From the NCBI GenBank assembly GCA_944389615.1, contig CALXNA010000021.1:1-56219 (forward strand): 56,219 nucleotides of DNA, given 5' to 3'. A model generated the notes under the pieces. It searched no databases. It saw only the letters and a list, made by a program, of their open reading frames with translations, and had not been told where the DNA came from. The number at the start of each line of letters is the position of its first letter. Within the stretch, counting starts at the first letter, position 1. The translations under genes were made by a program, and so were the position numbers. This document shows positions 8,749-18,025 of this stretch, piece by piece. This stretch comes from an uncultured Anaerobiospirillum sp. GTDB lineage: Bacteria > Pseudomonadota > Gammaproteobacteria > Enterobacterales > Succinivibrionaceae.

Positions 8749-9965
8749 TTGCGGTGCTCAGCGTTTAAGGCACGGATACGTGCTGGTAACGAGTACAGCT
8801 GGATGAAGCCCTTGCCGTCAGCTTGGTCGTAGACGTTATCGGCACCGAAGGTGACGAAGTCGAAGTTGAAGAGGCTGTTTGGGCTGTCCTTTTGGATGAT
8901 GTCGCAATTGCCCTTGTACAGGCGGACTACGACCTTACCATTGACGTCCTTGGCGACCTCGTCAGCGGCAGCTTGCAGCACTTCGCGTAAACGGGTGAAC
9001 CAGCGGCCATCGTAGACTAACTGAGCAAACTCAATGGCGAGGTGGTCACGCCAGATGCGGGTGGTCTTGTCTAAGACTAATTGCTCGATAGCACGTAAAG
9101 CCTTGTGGATGATGGTGCCGCCTGGGGTCTCATAGCAGCCACGGGACTTCATGCCGACTAAGCGGTTCTCAACGATGTCGATACGGCCGACACCATTGCG
9201 GGCGCCACGCTCGTTTAACTCGTTTAAGCACTCAAAGGCGGAGACCTTCTTGCCATCGATCTCGGTGACGATGCCCTGCTCGATGGTGAGCTCAAAGGTC
9301 TCTGGGGTATCAGGAGCCTTTTGTGGGTCAACCGTCCAAGTCCAAACGGCGTCGGAAGCTGGGTTCCAAGTGTGCTCTAACTCGCCACCTTCGGTGGAGA
9401 TGTGTAAGGCGTTAGCGTCGCGGCTGTAGATCTTCTTTAAGGTGGCCTTGCACGGAATGTTGCGCTCAGCTAAGTAAGCTAAGCAGTCCTCGCGGCTGCG
9501 TAAGTTCCACTCACGCCATGGCACGATCACATCTAAGTGTGGAGCTAAGGCGGCCACTGCGCTCTCAAAGCGTACTTGGTCGTTACCCTTGCCGGTAGCA
9601 CCGTGGGCAATGGCGTCGCAGCCCTCAGCTAAAGCGGCCTCAACCATGGCCTTGCCGATGACTGGACGGGCAATGGCGGTACCTAACAGATAGGACTCCT
9701 CGTAGAGAGCGCCGGTCTTGTAGGTCTCAAAGACGTAGTCACGGACAAACTCTTCGCGCAGATCTTGGACGATGCACTTGGAAGCGCCCGAGTTCTTGGC
9801 CTTCTCTTCAATGCCATCTAAATCCTCGCGCTCTTGGCCGACGTCGGCGACAAAGCAGACGACCTCGCAGCCGTAATTTTCCTTTAACCATGGCACGATG
9901 GTCGAGGTATCAAGGCCACCGGAGTAGGCCAACAGAACCTTCTTGTACTGCTTCTTTGGTTGCAT
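8733..9965 (-). CDS. argG: Argininosuccinate synthase
   Basis: Joins citrulline and aspartate at the cost of ATP (to AMP and PPi). The 410 residues fit the 400-residue family type. The ATP-binding P-loop [11 protein letters not shown] lies near the N terminus, followed by the family block [15 protein letters not shown] and [15 protein letters not shown]. Arginine and aspartate contacts around WNLRSRED are typical. It sits between argF and argH in pathway order. Its 3' end is duplicated just downstream (separate entry). Confidence 0.98.
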   Translation of the reverse strand: MQPKKQYKKVLLAYSGGLDTSTIVPWLKENYGCEVVCFVADVGQEREDLDGIEEKAKNSGASKCIVQDLREEFVRDYVFETYKTGALYEESYLLGTAIARPVIGKAMVEAALAEGCDAIAHGATGKGNDQVRFESAVAALAPHLDVIVPWREWNLRSREDCLAYLAERNIPCKATLKKIYSRDANALHISTEGGELEHTWNPASDAVWTWTVDPQKAPDTPETFELTIEQGIVTEIDGKKVSAFECLNELNERGARNGVGRIDIVENRLVGMKSRGCYETPGGTIIHKALRAIEQLVLDKTTRIWRDHLAIEFAQLVYDGRWFTRLREVLQAAADEVAKDVNGKVVVRLYKGNCDIIQKDSPNSLFNFDFVTFGADNVYDQADGKGFIQLYSLPARIRALNAEHRKQQGK

Positions 9966-10216
9966 TTGTTTACCCTCAAAATAAGCGCGCTGCGCTTAGG
10001 CATAATGCCCATCGCGCTCAGAAACAGAGGATGAGCACATGGGCACCTCAGGCAGGAAGCCCTGCCGCAAAATCTGACCCCGGAGCTCAGCAAGCTGAGC
10101 AGGCCGGTCAACTCACTAGATGACCGTCCGGGCGCTGTCGCTTAGCAACAAGCTACCGCTGCGCGGTAAGCTGCCACACGGTAAGCTGCCACGCAGCAAG
10201 CTGCTAGTTTAGCGCA

Positions 10217-11134
10217 CTAGACTGCGCTTGGATTTAATAAGGTGGCAAGTAAGGCCATGTGGATGTGTAAGCGGTTTTCGGCCTCATCGAAGACCACACT
10301 CAATGGGCCATCCATGACCTCATCGGTAATCTCATAGCCGCGGTGGGCTGGCAGGCAGTGCATCACAATCTTAGCCCCCGACGAAGCGACCAGCTGCTCG
10401 TTGATCTGATAAGGCAAGAAGCGCTTCTTAACCTGCTCGAGCGGCGTGTCATCGCCCATCGAGACCCAAGTATCGGTGTAGAGGACGTCGTAGTCCTTTA
10501 AGGTGGAGAGGTCGTCGGTGACCTGAACCGAGCCGCCGTACTTCTGTGCCTCAGCTTGAGCCTTAGTGAAGATCTGCACGTCCGGGCCGCAGTTTAACGG
10601 GCAAAAGCAGGTGACGTGAGCGCCTAAGATCGCGCCTGCGACCAGCAAGGAATTGGCAACATTATTGCCGTCACCTAAGTAGGCGACCTTGACCTTGTCC
10701 ATATGGCCCAGATGCTCCTTGATGGTCATGAAGTCAGCCATGACCTGAGCTGGGTGATAGAGGTCAGATAAGGCGTTGACTACCGGCACCGAGCCCGTGG
10801 CGGCCAGCTCCTCTAAGGTCGTCTGCTTGAAGACGCGGCCGACTAAGCAGTCCACCCAACGCGAGAGGTTGCGGGCATAGTCCGGCACCGTCTCACGCAC
10901 GCCCAAGTCGCCCTTACCTAAGTCTAAGTACACGCCATGGCCGCCTAAGTTAAACATGGCCAGCTCAAAGGTGGTACGAGTACGCAAGGAAGGCTTCTCA
11001 AACATTAAAGCGGCACTCATACCCTCTAAGGTACGACGATAGGACTTAGGATCAGCCTTCATGGCCTGTGCCAGTTCGATCAGTTTGACGTACCCATCTT
11101 GGTTGAGCTCAAAACCAGTTAACAAATGCTCCAT
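10217..11134 (-). CDS. argF: Ornithine carbamoyltransferase
   Basis: Makes citrulline from ornithine and carbamoyl phosphate. With the ATG start it has 305 residues. The carbamoyl-phosphate site reads FEKPSLRTRTTFE and the ornithine site HCLPAHRG with its cysteine, which distinguishes it from N-acetylornithine transcarbamylases. DFMTIKEHLG and DTWVSMG are also present. An alternative TTG start lies two codons upstream (11140), 4 nt from AAGGA; the ATG sits 10 nt from it. It is the first gene of the arg cluster, preceded by a terminator after nudE, so the promoter should lie between about 11135 and 11328. I could not find a clear ArgR box. Confidence 0.97.
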   Translation of the reverse strand: MEHLLTGFELNQDGYVKLIELAQAMKADPKSYRRTLEGMSAALMFEKPSLRTRTTFELAMFNLGGHGVYLDLGKGDLGVRETVPDYARNLSRWVDCLVGRVFKQTTLEELAATGSVPVVNALSDLYHPAQVMADFMTIKEHLGHMDKVKVAYLGDGNNVANSLLVAGAILGAHVTCFCPLNCGPDVQIFTKAQAEAQKYGGSVQVTDDLSTLKDYDVLYTDTWVSMGDDTPLEQVKKRFLPYQINEQLVASSGAKIVMHCLPAHRGYEITDEVMDGPLSVVFDEAENRLHIHMALLATLLNPSAV

Positions 11135-11328
11135 CGCCAACTTTTCCTTATGCCGTCCCGGCGCTGCGGGGACGTAAATCCTGTAGGGCGCCCTCTCCTA
11201 AGGCTGAGCAAGCAGCGCGCAGGCTGCAGCCGCCCCGCCGCGGAGCGGCGCGCCACGCGGTGGCACGGGCTGCGGCGCAGGCTACCTTGCACTGTTTTTA
11301 TCCAGCCGCAGAAGGCACCGATCATGAA
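11135..11328. other. argF upstream region
   Basis: About 190 bases between the argF start and the terminator of nudE. It must hold the promoter of the argFGH cluster if the terminator works. The stretch is very GC-rich and I see neither a consensus promoter nor an ArgR-type palindrome. Confidence 0.35.
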
Positions 11329-11358
11329 GAAAAAAGGCTTTGCTCTGCGCAAAAGCCT
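11329..11358 (-). terminator. Rho-independent terminator after nudE
   Basis: On the minus strand AGGCTTT and AAAGCCT pair around a 10-nt loop and are followed by TTTTTTC. It lies about 85 bases past the nudE stop and separates nudE from argF. Confidence 0.8.
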
Positions 11359-11442
11359 GATTTCTCCCGCAATGTTTTGCAAAAGCGTATTATCCAATGA
11401 TTGGGCGAGGCTCAGGATAAGTGCGCCGATTTAGAGCAAGGC

Positions 11443-12015
11443 TTAATTTAGAGCACCAATCTTGTGCAGAGCCAAGGTCAAAGCGGCGATGGTACGACCC
11501 TCGACCAGCACGGAGTCGGGCGCGAAGATTAAGTCCTTGACCTCGGCGGTAGTGAGCTTGACCAGATCAATGGGCTCGGGCTCATCACCTTCCTTGATGC
11601 AGACATAGAGTTCCTCGCATAAGAAGGGGTACATCTTAAGCGACAGCATCCCCGGGGCCACGGTCATTTCGTGCTTGAGCAGCTGCACCTTGCGCGTACC
11701 AAAGCCGATCTCCTCCTCAAGCTCGCGCACCACCGCCTGCTCAGGCGTTTCGCCGACGTCAATCTTGCCCTTAACAAGGCCCAAGCCGTAATTCATGGTG
11801 CCACCGCAGTACTCGACCGTCAGGTAGAAGTGGGTGCCATCAAAGGGCACAGCCATGACTGCGCCGCGGCCACCGCAGATACGCTCATAGGTCGCCTGCG
11901 TGCCATTGGAGAAGGTCAGATCCATGGTCTCAATGCGAAACAGACGCGAGGCCTGATGCTCGCGGCGATTGGCTACCTCTGGCAGCTTCTTATTGAGTAA
12001 CGCGCGCACGTCCAT
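11443..12015 (-). CDS. nudE: ADP compounds hydrolase NudE (Nudix)
   Basis: Nudix pyrophosphatase that splits ADP-ribose, NADH and related dinucleotides in the E. coli homologue. It has 190 residues. The Nudix box GKIDVGETPEQAVVRELEEE and following IGF are intact, preceded by SRLFRIETMDLTFSNG and followed by EGDEPEPIDLV, both NudE-specific. The ATG at 12015 lies 10 nt from GGAGG; a TTG two codons upstream (12021) lies 4 nt from it, the same arrangement as at argF. It diverges from hslR-hslO, a neighbourhood it shares with E. coli. Confidence 0.92.
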   Translation of the reverse strand: MDVRALLNKKLPEVANRREHQASRLFRIETMDLTFSNGTQATYERICGGRGAVMAVPFDGTHFYLTVEYCGGTMNYGLGLVKGKIDVGETPEQAVVRELEEEIGFGTRKVQLLKHEMTVAPGMLSLKMYPFLCEELYVCIKEGDEPEPIDLVKLTTAEVKDLIFAPDSVLVEGRTIAALTLALHKIGALN

Positions 12016-12146
12016 GCACAAAATTCCTCCGCAACATCGCCCTTGGGGCCGTGCCCCATCTTAGCACCATGGCCCCCGCTGCCCGGTTCCGGGGCGCTTT
12101 TCCCTATCCTAGGGCATGGCCACAGACAGTGGCCGCTGCCTTGCGC

Positions 12147-12173
12147 TTGAGCCTTGCAGCCTGATGCTATAAT
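12147..12173 (+). promoter_or_regulatory. hslR promoter
   Basis: TTGAGC and TATAAT (12168-12173, within TGCTATAATGCG) are 15 bases apart. The position forces the hslR start downstream of about 12180, supporting the GTG start. Confidence 0.55.
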
Positions 12174-12237
12174 GCGCAACGCAAGGCGCATATTTACGCC
12201 GTTTTGGTCTGATTGGATTTTCCTTAGAGAGCTCAAA

Positions 12238-12660
12238 GTGGCCCCAAAAGAAACAGAGACTGCACCTGCGGCCGTCCGCATCGACAAATGGCTGTGGGCC
12301 GCGCGCTTTTACAAGACGCGCTCCCTTGCGCGTGCCATGGTCGAAGGTGGCAAGGTTGACTACAACGGCGCCAAGGCCAAGCCTTCGCGCACGGTCGAGG
12401 TCGGCGCCACCATTCGCCTGCTCCAAGGCTTTAGCCGCAAAGAAGTCGTGGTCAAAGCGCTCAGCGCCGTGCGCGGCCCGGCCGCCGTCGCCGCCACGCT
12501 CTACGAAGAGACGCCTGAGTCGATCGCGCGCCGCGCCGAAGAGGCCCGCCTCAACAAGATGGCCGCCTTGATGAACCCGCGCCCGGAGAGCAAGCCCAAC
12601 AAAAAAGAGCGCCGCGCGCTCGATAACCTCAAGCAGCAGCAACGCGACGCGCTCCGCTAA
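12238..12660 (+). CDS. hslR: Ribosome-associated heat shock protein Hsp15
   Basis: RNA-binding protein that rescues 50S subunits stalled with peptidyl-tRNA. It has 140 residues with a GTG start, near the 133 of E. coli. The S4-type RNA-binding domain begins VRIDKWLWAARFYKTRSLAR and continues VEGGKVDYNG and KPSRTVEVG; the end PNKKERRAL matches E. coli. Upstream in-frame ATG codons (12154, 12172) overlap the -10 element, so GTG at 12238 is the better start, though its ribosome site (TTAGAGAG) is weak. hslO follows about 100 bases later. Confidence 0.93.
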   Translation: MAPKETETAPAAVRIDKWLWAARFYKTRSLARAMVEGGKVDYNGAKAKPSRTVEVGATIRLLQGFSRKEVVVKALSAVRGPAAVAATLYEETPESIARRAEEARLNKMAALMNPRPESKPNKKERRALDNLKQQQRDALR

Positions 12661-12762
12661 GCTGCGCCCGCTGCGCTTGCCGCGCTGGCCGCGCTGGCGC
12701 TGCGGCGCCGCAGCCGCGGCCGACGTGGCCTCCCCCATTCCTATTGACACCTAGAGATCGCC

Positions 12763-13806
12763 ATGAGTGAGCACAACTTAACTCCCCCAACTCCTGAGCA
12801 CGCCCCGAGCGTCGTGGTCAGCGAAGACACCCAGCAAAACAGCGTCGTGCGCTTCTTATTTGATGATCACGGCGTGCGCGGCGAAATCGTGCACCTCCAC
12901 GAGCCAGTGCAAAAGCTCTTAGAGTGCGTGCGCGCCTACCCGCCGTGCGTTAAGGGCTTGCTCTTAGAGCTCGCCGCTGCCGCGGTCTTAATTGCCGCGA
13001 CCTTAAAGGCCAATGGCACCGTCACCGTGCAGATCCAATGCGGCAAGGGCCCGAAGGCCTTGAACTTTGCCTTCATCAACATCGACAAAGACCTCAACTT
13101 CTACGGCAATGTATTAAGCGATGAGATCAAGTTCACTGAGGCCAGCTTCAAGGAGATGGTCGGCCAAGGCGGCATCATGGTGATCTCGGCCTTCCCTGAA
13201 GGCGGCACACGCTATCAGGGCATTGTCGCCTTAGATAAGGACACCATGGCCGAGGCCTTAGAGGACTACTTCCGTGAGTCCGAGCAGCTCGCCACCAGCT
13301 TCCTTATCCAATCGGATGTCGCCACCGCCTACGCCGGCGGCATGATGCTGCAAATCGTCCCGAACATCGAAAACAATCTCGAGTCACTGCACCACTTAAC
13401 CACCCTCGCTGCGACCTTACAGCCCCAAGAGCTCTTTGAGCTGAGCCTGCACGAGAGCTTACGGCGCCTCTTTTGGAACGATAAGATCCGCGTCTTTGAC
13501 CCCGAGCCTGTCACCTACCGCTGCATCTGCTCAAAAGAGCGCATCTTCCGCGTCCTTGCAGCCTTAAGCAACGATGAGCTCAGCGCCATGATCGCCGAGA
13601 ACAAGGGCATCGACATGTCCTGCCAAAGCTGCGGCAAGGTCTACCACGTCACCATCGATGAGTTAAAAGACCTGCTCACCGCCAAGCAGCAAAGCGCCGC
13701 TGACAATAAAGCCAGCGCAGACAGCTCTGCCAGCGCAGACAGCTCTGCAGGCAACGCCAGCAGCGCCAGCGCGGACAAGACGCAAGGCCCGAGCATCGAA
13801 GCCTAA
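12763..13806 (+). CDS. hslO: Redox-regulated chaperone Hsp33
   Basis: Holdase chaperone switched on by oxidation and unfolding of a zinc-binding C-terminal switch. It has 347 residues against 292 in E. coli. The zinc motif is complete: CIC near residue 250 and CQSC about 35 residues later. The substrate domain includes VTVQIQCGKGPK and QGGIMVISA. The last 40 residues are a low-complexity Ala/Ser/Asp repeat (SASADSS-like) not found in most homologues. The start ATG follows TAGAGATCGCC, a modest ribosome site. Confidence 0.95.
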   Translation: MSEHNLTPPTPEHAPSVVVSEDTQQNSVVRFLFDDHGVRGEIVHLHEPVQKLLECVRAYPPCVKGLLLELAAAAVLIAATLKANGTVTVQIQCGKGPKALNFAFINIDKDLNFYGNVLSDEIKFTEASFKEMVGQGGIMVISAFPEGGTRYQGIVALDKDTMAEALEDYFRESEQLATSFLIQSDVATAYAGGMMLQIVPNIENNLESLHHLTTLAATLQPQELFELSLHESLRRLFWNDKIRVFDPEPVTYRCICSKERIFRVLAALSNDELSAMIAENKGIDMSCQSCGKVYHVTIDELKDLLTAKQQSAADNKASADSSASADSSAGNASSASADKTQGPSIEA

Positions 13807-13828
13807 ACTTGCCCCAATCACATGCTTT

Positions 13829-13851
13829 AAGGAGCCGGGCTGCGGCTCCTT
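13829..13851 (+). terminator. Hairpin between hslO and the MFS gene
   Basis: AAGGAGCCG and CGGCTCCTT pair perfectly around a 5-nt loop. There is no T run and it lies 13 bases before the next start codon, so it may be a terminator for hslO or affect translation of the next gene. Confidence 0.45.
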
Positions 13852-13864
13852 GTAAGGTTATGTC

Positions 13865-15196
13865 ATGTCTGAAGTTACCGCCGCCACCGCAGTGGCGCGT
13901 GCCCCGAGCCGCTCATGGTTCAACGTGGGGGTCATGGCCTTAGCTCACTTCATGAGCGACTATTACACCGCCTTCTTGCCAGTACTCTTACCGCTATTAG
14001 CCACGCGCTACGACATCTCGTACACGCAGAGCGCCGCCATCTACATGGTGTTCTCAGTGGCTATGAACTTTGTTCAGCCGCCAATTGGCATCTGGGCGGA
14101 CAAGCGCAATCTCAACTATCTGATGCCGCTGTCAGTGCTAACCGGCGGCGTCTTTGCCTCGGCGGTGATCTTAAGCCCTAACCTCTTTGTGCTGCTGAGC
14201 ATCGTGCTGCTCTGCGGCATTTGCTCCTCGGGCTTTCACCCAGTGAGCGCCGCGATCTTGACCACAGTGTTGCCGGTCAAGAGCAAGGGCTTTGGCACCA
14301 GCATCTACATTGCCGGAGGCAATCTGGGCTTTGCCCTCGCCCCGCTCATCGTCGCGGCCTTCATCGAGCACTTCGGCGAACAGAGCTTGGTGGCGATGGC
14401 GCTCCCGGCCATCATCACCACGGCGCTCATCTATCTGCGCCACTTGCAGCGCCCAAGCCCGCGCCCCGTAAAGAGCGCCCAAAGCGCTGAGGTCAAGCTC
14501 AAGGAGCTCATCTGCACCAAGCAATTTATCGTGCTCAACACCTCGATTGCGCTGCGCTCGTGGACCTATTGTTCGCTGGTCACCTTCATCCCGCTGCTCT
14601 TTGCCGCCAAGGGCTTCAGCGCCATGGAAGGCGCCTCCAGCCTCGTGGTCATGCTCTTTGGCGCGGTCGCAGGTGGCCTCATCGGCGGCGCCCTCACCGA
14701 CAAGTTTGGCCCCAAGAAGGTCACGCTCGGCTCCTTTGTCGTCGCCTTAATCTCCGGCGTAGTCTTCTTGTCCTATGCTGATACCAGCCTCATCTCCTTG
14801 AGCGCGCTCTTTTTGTGCGGCGCAGGCGCCTATGGATCAACGCCCAACGCCATTGTCTGGGCCCAGCGCCTCATGCCTAACAACGCGGCCTTCGCCGCCT
14901 CCATGATGTTAGGCTTCACCTTTGGTGCCGGCTACGTCGAGTCAGTCTTCACCGGCTTTTTAGGCGATCTTATAGGACTGCAATCCGCGCTGCTCTACTG
15001 CACCATCATCACCATGGGCTTGGCGCTAGTGCTCTTGTGCCTGCTCAAGGAGCCGCCCAAGGTCGACTTGAGCGAGCATGTGGCTCAGGCGCAGGCGGAG
15101 CTTGCGCAGGAGGCGCAAGCAGCAGCGCAAGCCAGCGCGCCTGCAAGCGCACCTGCAAGCGCGCCAAGCGCAGCGGCCGCGGCGCCGCAAAAATAA
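13865..15196 (+). CDS. MFS transporter, Fsr (fosmidomycin resistance)-like
   Basis: Inner-membrane exporter of the major facilitator superfamily with 443 residues and about twelve membrane segments. ALAHFMSDYYTAFLPVLLPLL in TM1, GIWADKRNLNYL after TM2, and GALTDKFGPKK between TM8 and TM9 are typical; the overall layout resembles Fsr of E. coli. Substrate is unknown; homologues export fosmidomycin, but that says little about the natural role. The final 45 residues are an Ala-rich tail with SAPASAPASAP repeats. It lies between hslO and pdxJ without obvious functional link. Confidence 0.8.
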   Translation: MSEVTAATAVARAPSRSWFNVGVMALAHFMSDYYTAFLPVLLPLLATRYDISYTQSAAIYMVFSVAMNFVQPPIGIWADKRNLNYLMPLSVLTGGVFASAVILSPNLFVLLSIVLLCGICSSGFHPVSAAILTTVLPVKSKGFGTSIYIAGGNLGFALAPLIVAAFIEHFGEQSLVAMALPAIITTALIYLRHLQRPSPRPVKSAQSAEVKLKELICTKQFIVLNTSIALRSWTYCSLVTFIPLLFAAKGFSAMEGASSLVVMLFGAVAGGLIGGALTDKFGPKKVTLGSFVVALISGVVFLSYADTSLISLSALFLCGAGAYGSTPNAIVWAQRLMPNNAAFAASMMLGFTFGAGYVESVFTGFLGDLIGLQSALLYCTIITMGLALVLLCLLKEPPKVDLSEHVAQAQAELAQEAQAAAQASAPASAPASAPSAAAAAPQK

Positions 15197-15263
15197 GCCC
15201 CAGCCCGCGGAGAGTGGACTACAATGGGCCTTGGCCCTATCGTCAGGCAAATGGGAAAGTCTT

Positions 15264-16016
15264 ATGCGAAACATCTACTTAGGCGTCAATATTGACCACG
15301 TTGCCACCGTGCGTAATGCCCGGGGCGTCAGCTACCCTGATCCAGTCACGGCCTGCGCTTTAGCCGAGCTGGGCGGTGCCGACAGCATTACCACCCACCT
15401 GCGCGAAGACCGCCGCCACATCACCGATCGCGATGTGCGCATCATCCGTGAGACGGTGCAAACCAAGCTCAACTTGGAGATGGCGATCAACGATGATGTG
15501 ATGGGCATTGCCGTGGCCTTGGCCCCCCAGGCCGCCTGCTTAGTCCCCGAGCGGCGCCAAGAAGTCACCACCGAAGGTGGCCTTGAAGTCGCCCACGATG
15601 AGCGCAAGGTCGGCGCTGCGGTCGAGCGCCTGAGCAAGGTCGGCACCATCGTGTCGCTCTTTATCGACCCGATCAAGGAGCAAATCGATGCCGCAGTACG
15701 CGTCGGCGCACCGTATGTCGAGTTCCATACCGGCGCCTACGCCAACTCCAAAGATCATAAGGAGCGTCAAGAGCGCCTGCTGCAGCTTGCCGAGATGGCA
15801 AGTTACGCTAGCGCCCAAGGCCTACACGTTAACTCCGGCCACGGCCTGACCTACGAGAACGTCGCTCCGATCGCCGCCATCCCGGAGATGGAGGAGCTCA
15901 ACATTGGACACAGCATTATTGCCCGTGCTATCTTTGTGGGTTTACCAACGGCCGTGCAAGAAATGAAGAAAATCATGCAAGAGGCACGACGCTTCCCTTG
16001 CACCTACGAGCTCTAA
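15264..16016 (+). CDS. pdxJ: Pyridoxine 5'-phosphate synthase
   Basis: Condenses 1-deoxyxylulose 5-phosphate and 3-amino-2-oxopropyl phosphate to pyridoxine 5'-phosphate, the ring-closing step of vitamin B6 synthesis. It has 250 residues and a TIM-barrel fold. LGVNIDHVATVRNARG opens the protein; HLREDRRHI, LEMA and VNSGHGLTYENV carry conserved active-site residues, and NIGHSIIARA closes it. The ATG follows GGGAAAG; an in-frame upstream extension is arginine-rich shadow from the MFS gene and is rejected. ribB starts 33 bases later, so the two cofactor genes likely share a transcript. Confidence 0.97.
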   Translation: MRNIYLGVNIDHVATVRNARGVSYPDPVTACALAELGGADSITTHLREDRRHITDRDVRIIRETVQTKLNLEMAINDDVMGIAVALAPQAACLVPERRQEVTTEGGLEVAHDERKVGAAVERLSKVGTIVSLFIDPIKEQIDAAVRVGAPYVEFHTGAYANSKDHKERQERLLQLAEMASYASAQGLHVNSGHGLTYENVAPIAAIPEMEELNIGHSIIARAIFVGLPTAVQEMKKIMQEARRFPCTYEL

Positions 16017-16049
16017 CCTAAACCCTGAATTTCTACAAAAGGCGCAACC

Positions 16050-16697
16050 ATGTCTATCAATTTACTTGAGACCTTTGGTAAGGATGCAATCGAGCGTGTC
16101 GAAGCCGCTTTAGCGGCCATGCGTAAAGGTCGGGGCGTCTTAGTGGTCGACAATGCCGACCGCGAGAACGAAGGCGACTTAATCTTTGCCGCGGAGACCA
16201 TGACCACCGAGCAGATGGCCTTTATGATCCGCGAGTGCTCGGGTATCGTCTGCCTGTGCATCGAAGGCCCGCGTGCCCAAGCCTTAGGTCTGCCGATGAT
16301 GGTAGCCCACAACACCTCGACCTACGGCACTGCCTTCACCATCTCGATCGATGCCGCTCAAGGTGTCACCACCGGCGTTTCGGCCTCCGATCGCATCAAG
16401 GCCATCAAGGTGGTCTTAGATGACAATGCCCAGCCTGAAGACCTCGCCCGCCCGGGCCACACCTTCCCGCTCATCGCCCGTCCAGGTGGCGTTTTAGAGC
16501 GTGACGGTCACACCGAAGCTTCGGTCGACCTTGCCCGTCTTGCGGGCTTTAAGCCAGCCGGTGTCTTATGCGAGCTGTGCGCTCCAGACGGCGAGATGGC
16601 CCGTCTGCCACGCGTCTGCGCCTTTGCGCAGCTGCACGACCTGACGGTCGTCTCGATCGCTGACATCATCACCTATCGCAAGACCAAGGGCTGCTAA
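16050..16697 (+). CDS. ribB: 3,4-dihydroxy-2-butanone 4-phosphate synthase
   Basis: Turns ribulose 5-phosphate into 3,4-dihydroxy-2-butanone 4-phosphate and formate for riboflavin synthesis. The 215 residues equal the stand-alone RibB length, so no RibA fusion. Metal and substrate motifs [40 protein letters not shown] and [14 protein letters not shown] are intact. The start follows AAAGGCG. No FMN-riboswitch sequence is recognisable in the 33-base gap after pdxJ. Confidence 0.97.
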   Translation: MSINLLETFGKDAIERVEAALAAMRKGRGVLVVDNADRENEGDLIFAAETMTTEQMAFMIRECSGIVCLCIEGPRAQALGLPMMVAHNTSTYGTAFTISIDAAQGVTTGVSASDRIKAIKVVLDDNAQPEDLARPGHTFPLIARPGGVLERDGHTEASVDLARLAGFKPAGVLCELCAPDGEMARLPRVCAFAQLHDLTVVSIADIITYRKTKGC

Positions 16698-16860
16698 TCA
16701 ACCGCCCTCTCTCCCCACCCTCAGCTGTGGCACGCCGCACCGCAGCTGGGGTGTGGCCCCATACTGACATTCCGGGCTGAGGTGTGGGGCGTGCGTCACG
16801 ACTTTTGCTAGAATCAAAGAGCAAACAGCGGAGCCGCACGGCACCTAAGAGAGGTGGGTC

Positions 16861-18006
16861 ATGCAACATCTGGGTTTTACCCGTCTGGGCAATAGCCAAG
16901 GCTATCCCCTTGCCATCATCCATGGCTGGGGCTGCGATGGCTCCTTTTTGTTGCCCTTGGCCAAGATGTTCCCAGAGCGCGACATCTACCTCATCGACCT
17001 GCCCGGCTATGGCCAAAGCGCCGCCCTCGCTCCGATCGCCGACGACTTCAGCGCCACCATCTACTACCTCATCAACACCATTCCCCACGGCGCCGATGTC
17101 ATCTCATGGTCCTTTGGGACGCTCTATGCCCTGCGCGCCATCAGCACCATCAACAATCCCTGCGTCAACCTCGAGTCACTGGCGCAAACGGTGCTCGCCA
17201 ATCCCGAGGTCAAGCAGCTGTGCGCCACGCAGTGCGGCGCGCCCCATGACATCACCCACTATCGGATCGAATGCCACAGCAAGGGGCTGAGCACCACCTT
17301 AAGCGAGCGTCCGCACGATAGCCTCGCGCCCCATGCCCTCGCCACCGCCAATGCCAGTGACGACGCCTGCGCTGATGCCATTGAGCGCACCAGCCTCCTC
17401 GCCAGCCAGCTGTGCCATCAGCATGATTTTCCTTACATCCGCAGCCTCGTCACTATCTGCGGCTCACCGCGCTTCCCCTCCGACCCTAATTGGCGCGGAT
17501 TAAGCCCGGTCAAGATCTTAAAGTGCAACACCGAGCTTACCCCCAAGCACTTAAAGCGCCTCGTGCACCTGTTCTACCGCATCATGATCGACGAGCGCTC
17601 GGCCTGCCGCGAGGAGAGCGAGTACATCCACGAGCTCATCAACCACACCCCGGAGGTCAGCCCGGAGGTCTTGATGGCGGGCATCAAGCTTGTGACCTAC
17701 CTAGATGAGCGTCCGGCCTTGGAGCATTTGACCATGCCCTCGCTCCACCTTTTCGGCGCGCACGATCACTTGGTGCCCTTTGAGCTGGCGCAGCAATTTG
17801 TCGGCGACCCGCTCCACCACGCCTACGTATTCCAGAACTCAGGCCATAACCCATACTTAAGCGAGCCTGCGCTCTTTGAGCAGGTCGTGCGTACCTTCTT
17901 TGACCACGTCGCTGCGGCCACGACCATCGACTTCCCAAGCTTCAACGCCCAATTAAACGCACAGCCCCAGCGTGCACCAAAGCACCCGCTGGGGCTGCAA
18001 AGCTAA
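16861..18006 (+). CDS. BioH-like alpha/beta hydrolase with inserted region
   Basis: Probable carboxylesterase related to BioH, which frees pimeloyl-ACP from its methyl ester in biotin synthesis. It has 381 residues against 256 for E. coli BioH. LAIIHGWGCDGSFL (oxyanion region), nucleophile elbow SWSFG with Ser84, FGAHDHLVP with the acid, and SGHNPYLSEP with the His form the triad. Residues about 96-190 are an insertion between the elbow and the next core strand (YIRSLVTICGSPRF). It is rich in Cys and His and unlike the rest. ATG follows AGAGAGGTGGGTC. bioH sits near nfuA and greB in E. coli too, supporting orthology. The last codons overlap a terminator hairpin. Confidence 0.72.
   Translation: MQHLGFTRLGNSQGYPLAIIHGWGCDGSFLLPLAKMFPERDIYLIDLPGYGQSAALAPIADDFSATIYYLINTIPHGADVISWSFGTLYALRAISTINNPCVNLESLAQTVLANPEVKQLCATQCGAPHDITHYRIECHSKGLSTTLSERPHDSLAPHALATANASDDACADAIERTSLLASQLCHQHDFPYIRSLVTICGSPRFPSDPNWRGLSPVKILKCNTELTPKHLKRLVHLFYRIMIDERSACREESEYIHELINHTPEVSPEVLMAGIKLVTYLDERPALEHLTMPSLHLFGAHDHLVPFELAQQFVGDPLHHAYVFQNSGHNPYLSEPALFEQVVRTFFDHVAAATTIDFPSFNAQLNAQPQRAPKHPLGLQS
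17962..17997 (+). terminator. Terminator-like hairpin inside the 3' end of the bioH-like gene
   Basis: CAGCCCCAGCG and CGCTGGGGCTG pair perfectly; the loop contains GTGC/GCAC. It ends 9 bases before the end of the stop codon and faces the convergent reductase gene. No T run follows. Confidence 0.5.
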
Positions 18007-18025
18007 GCTAAGCGCAGAGCGCTGA

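Noticed and set aside
11135..11328. ArgR box before argF
   Set aside because: No palindrome resembling the ARG-box consensus could be seen in the upstream region.
15078..15263. Upstream extension of pdxJ
   Set aside because: It overlaps the MFS gene in another frame and is arginine-rich; the ATG at 15264 has a proper ribosome site.
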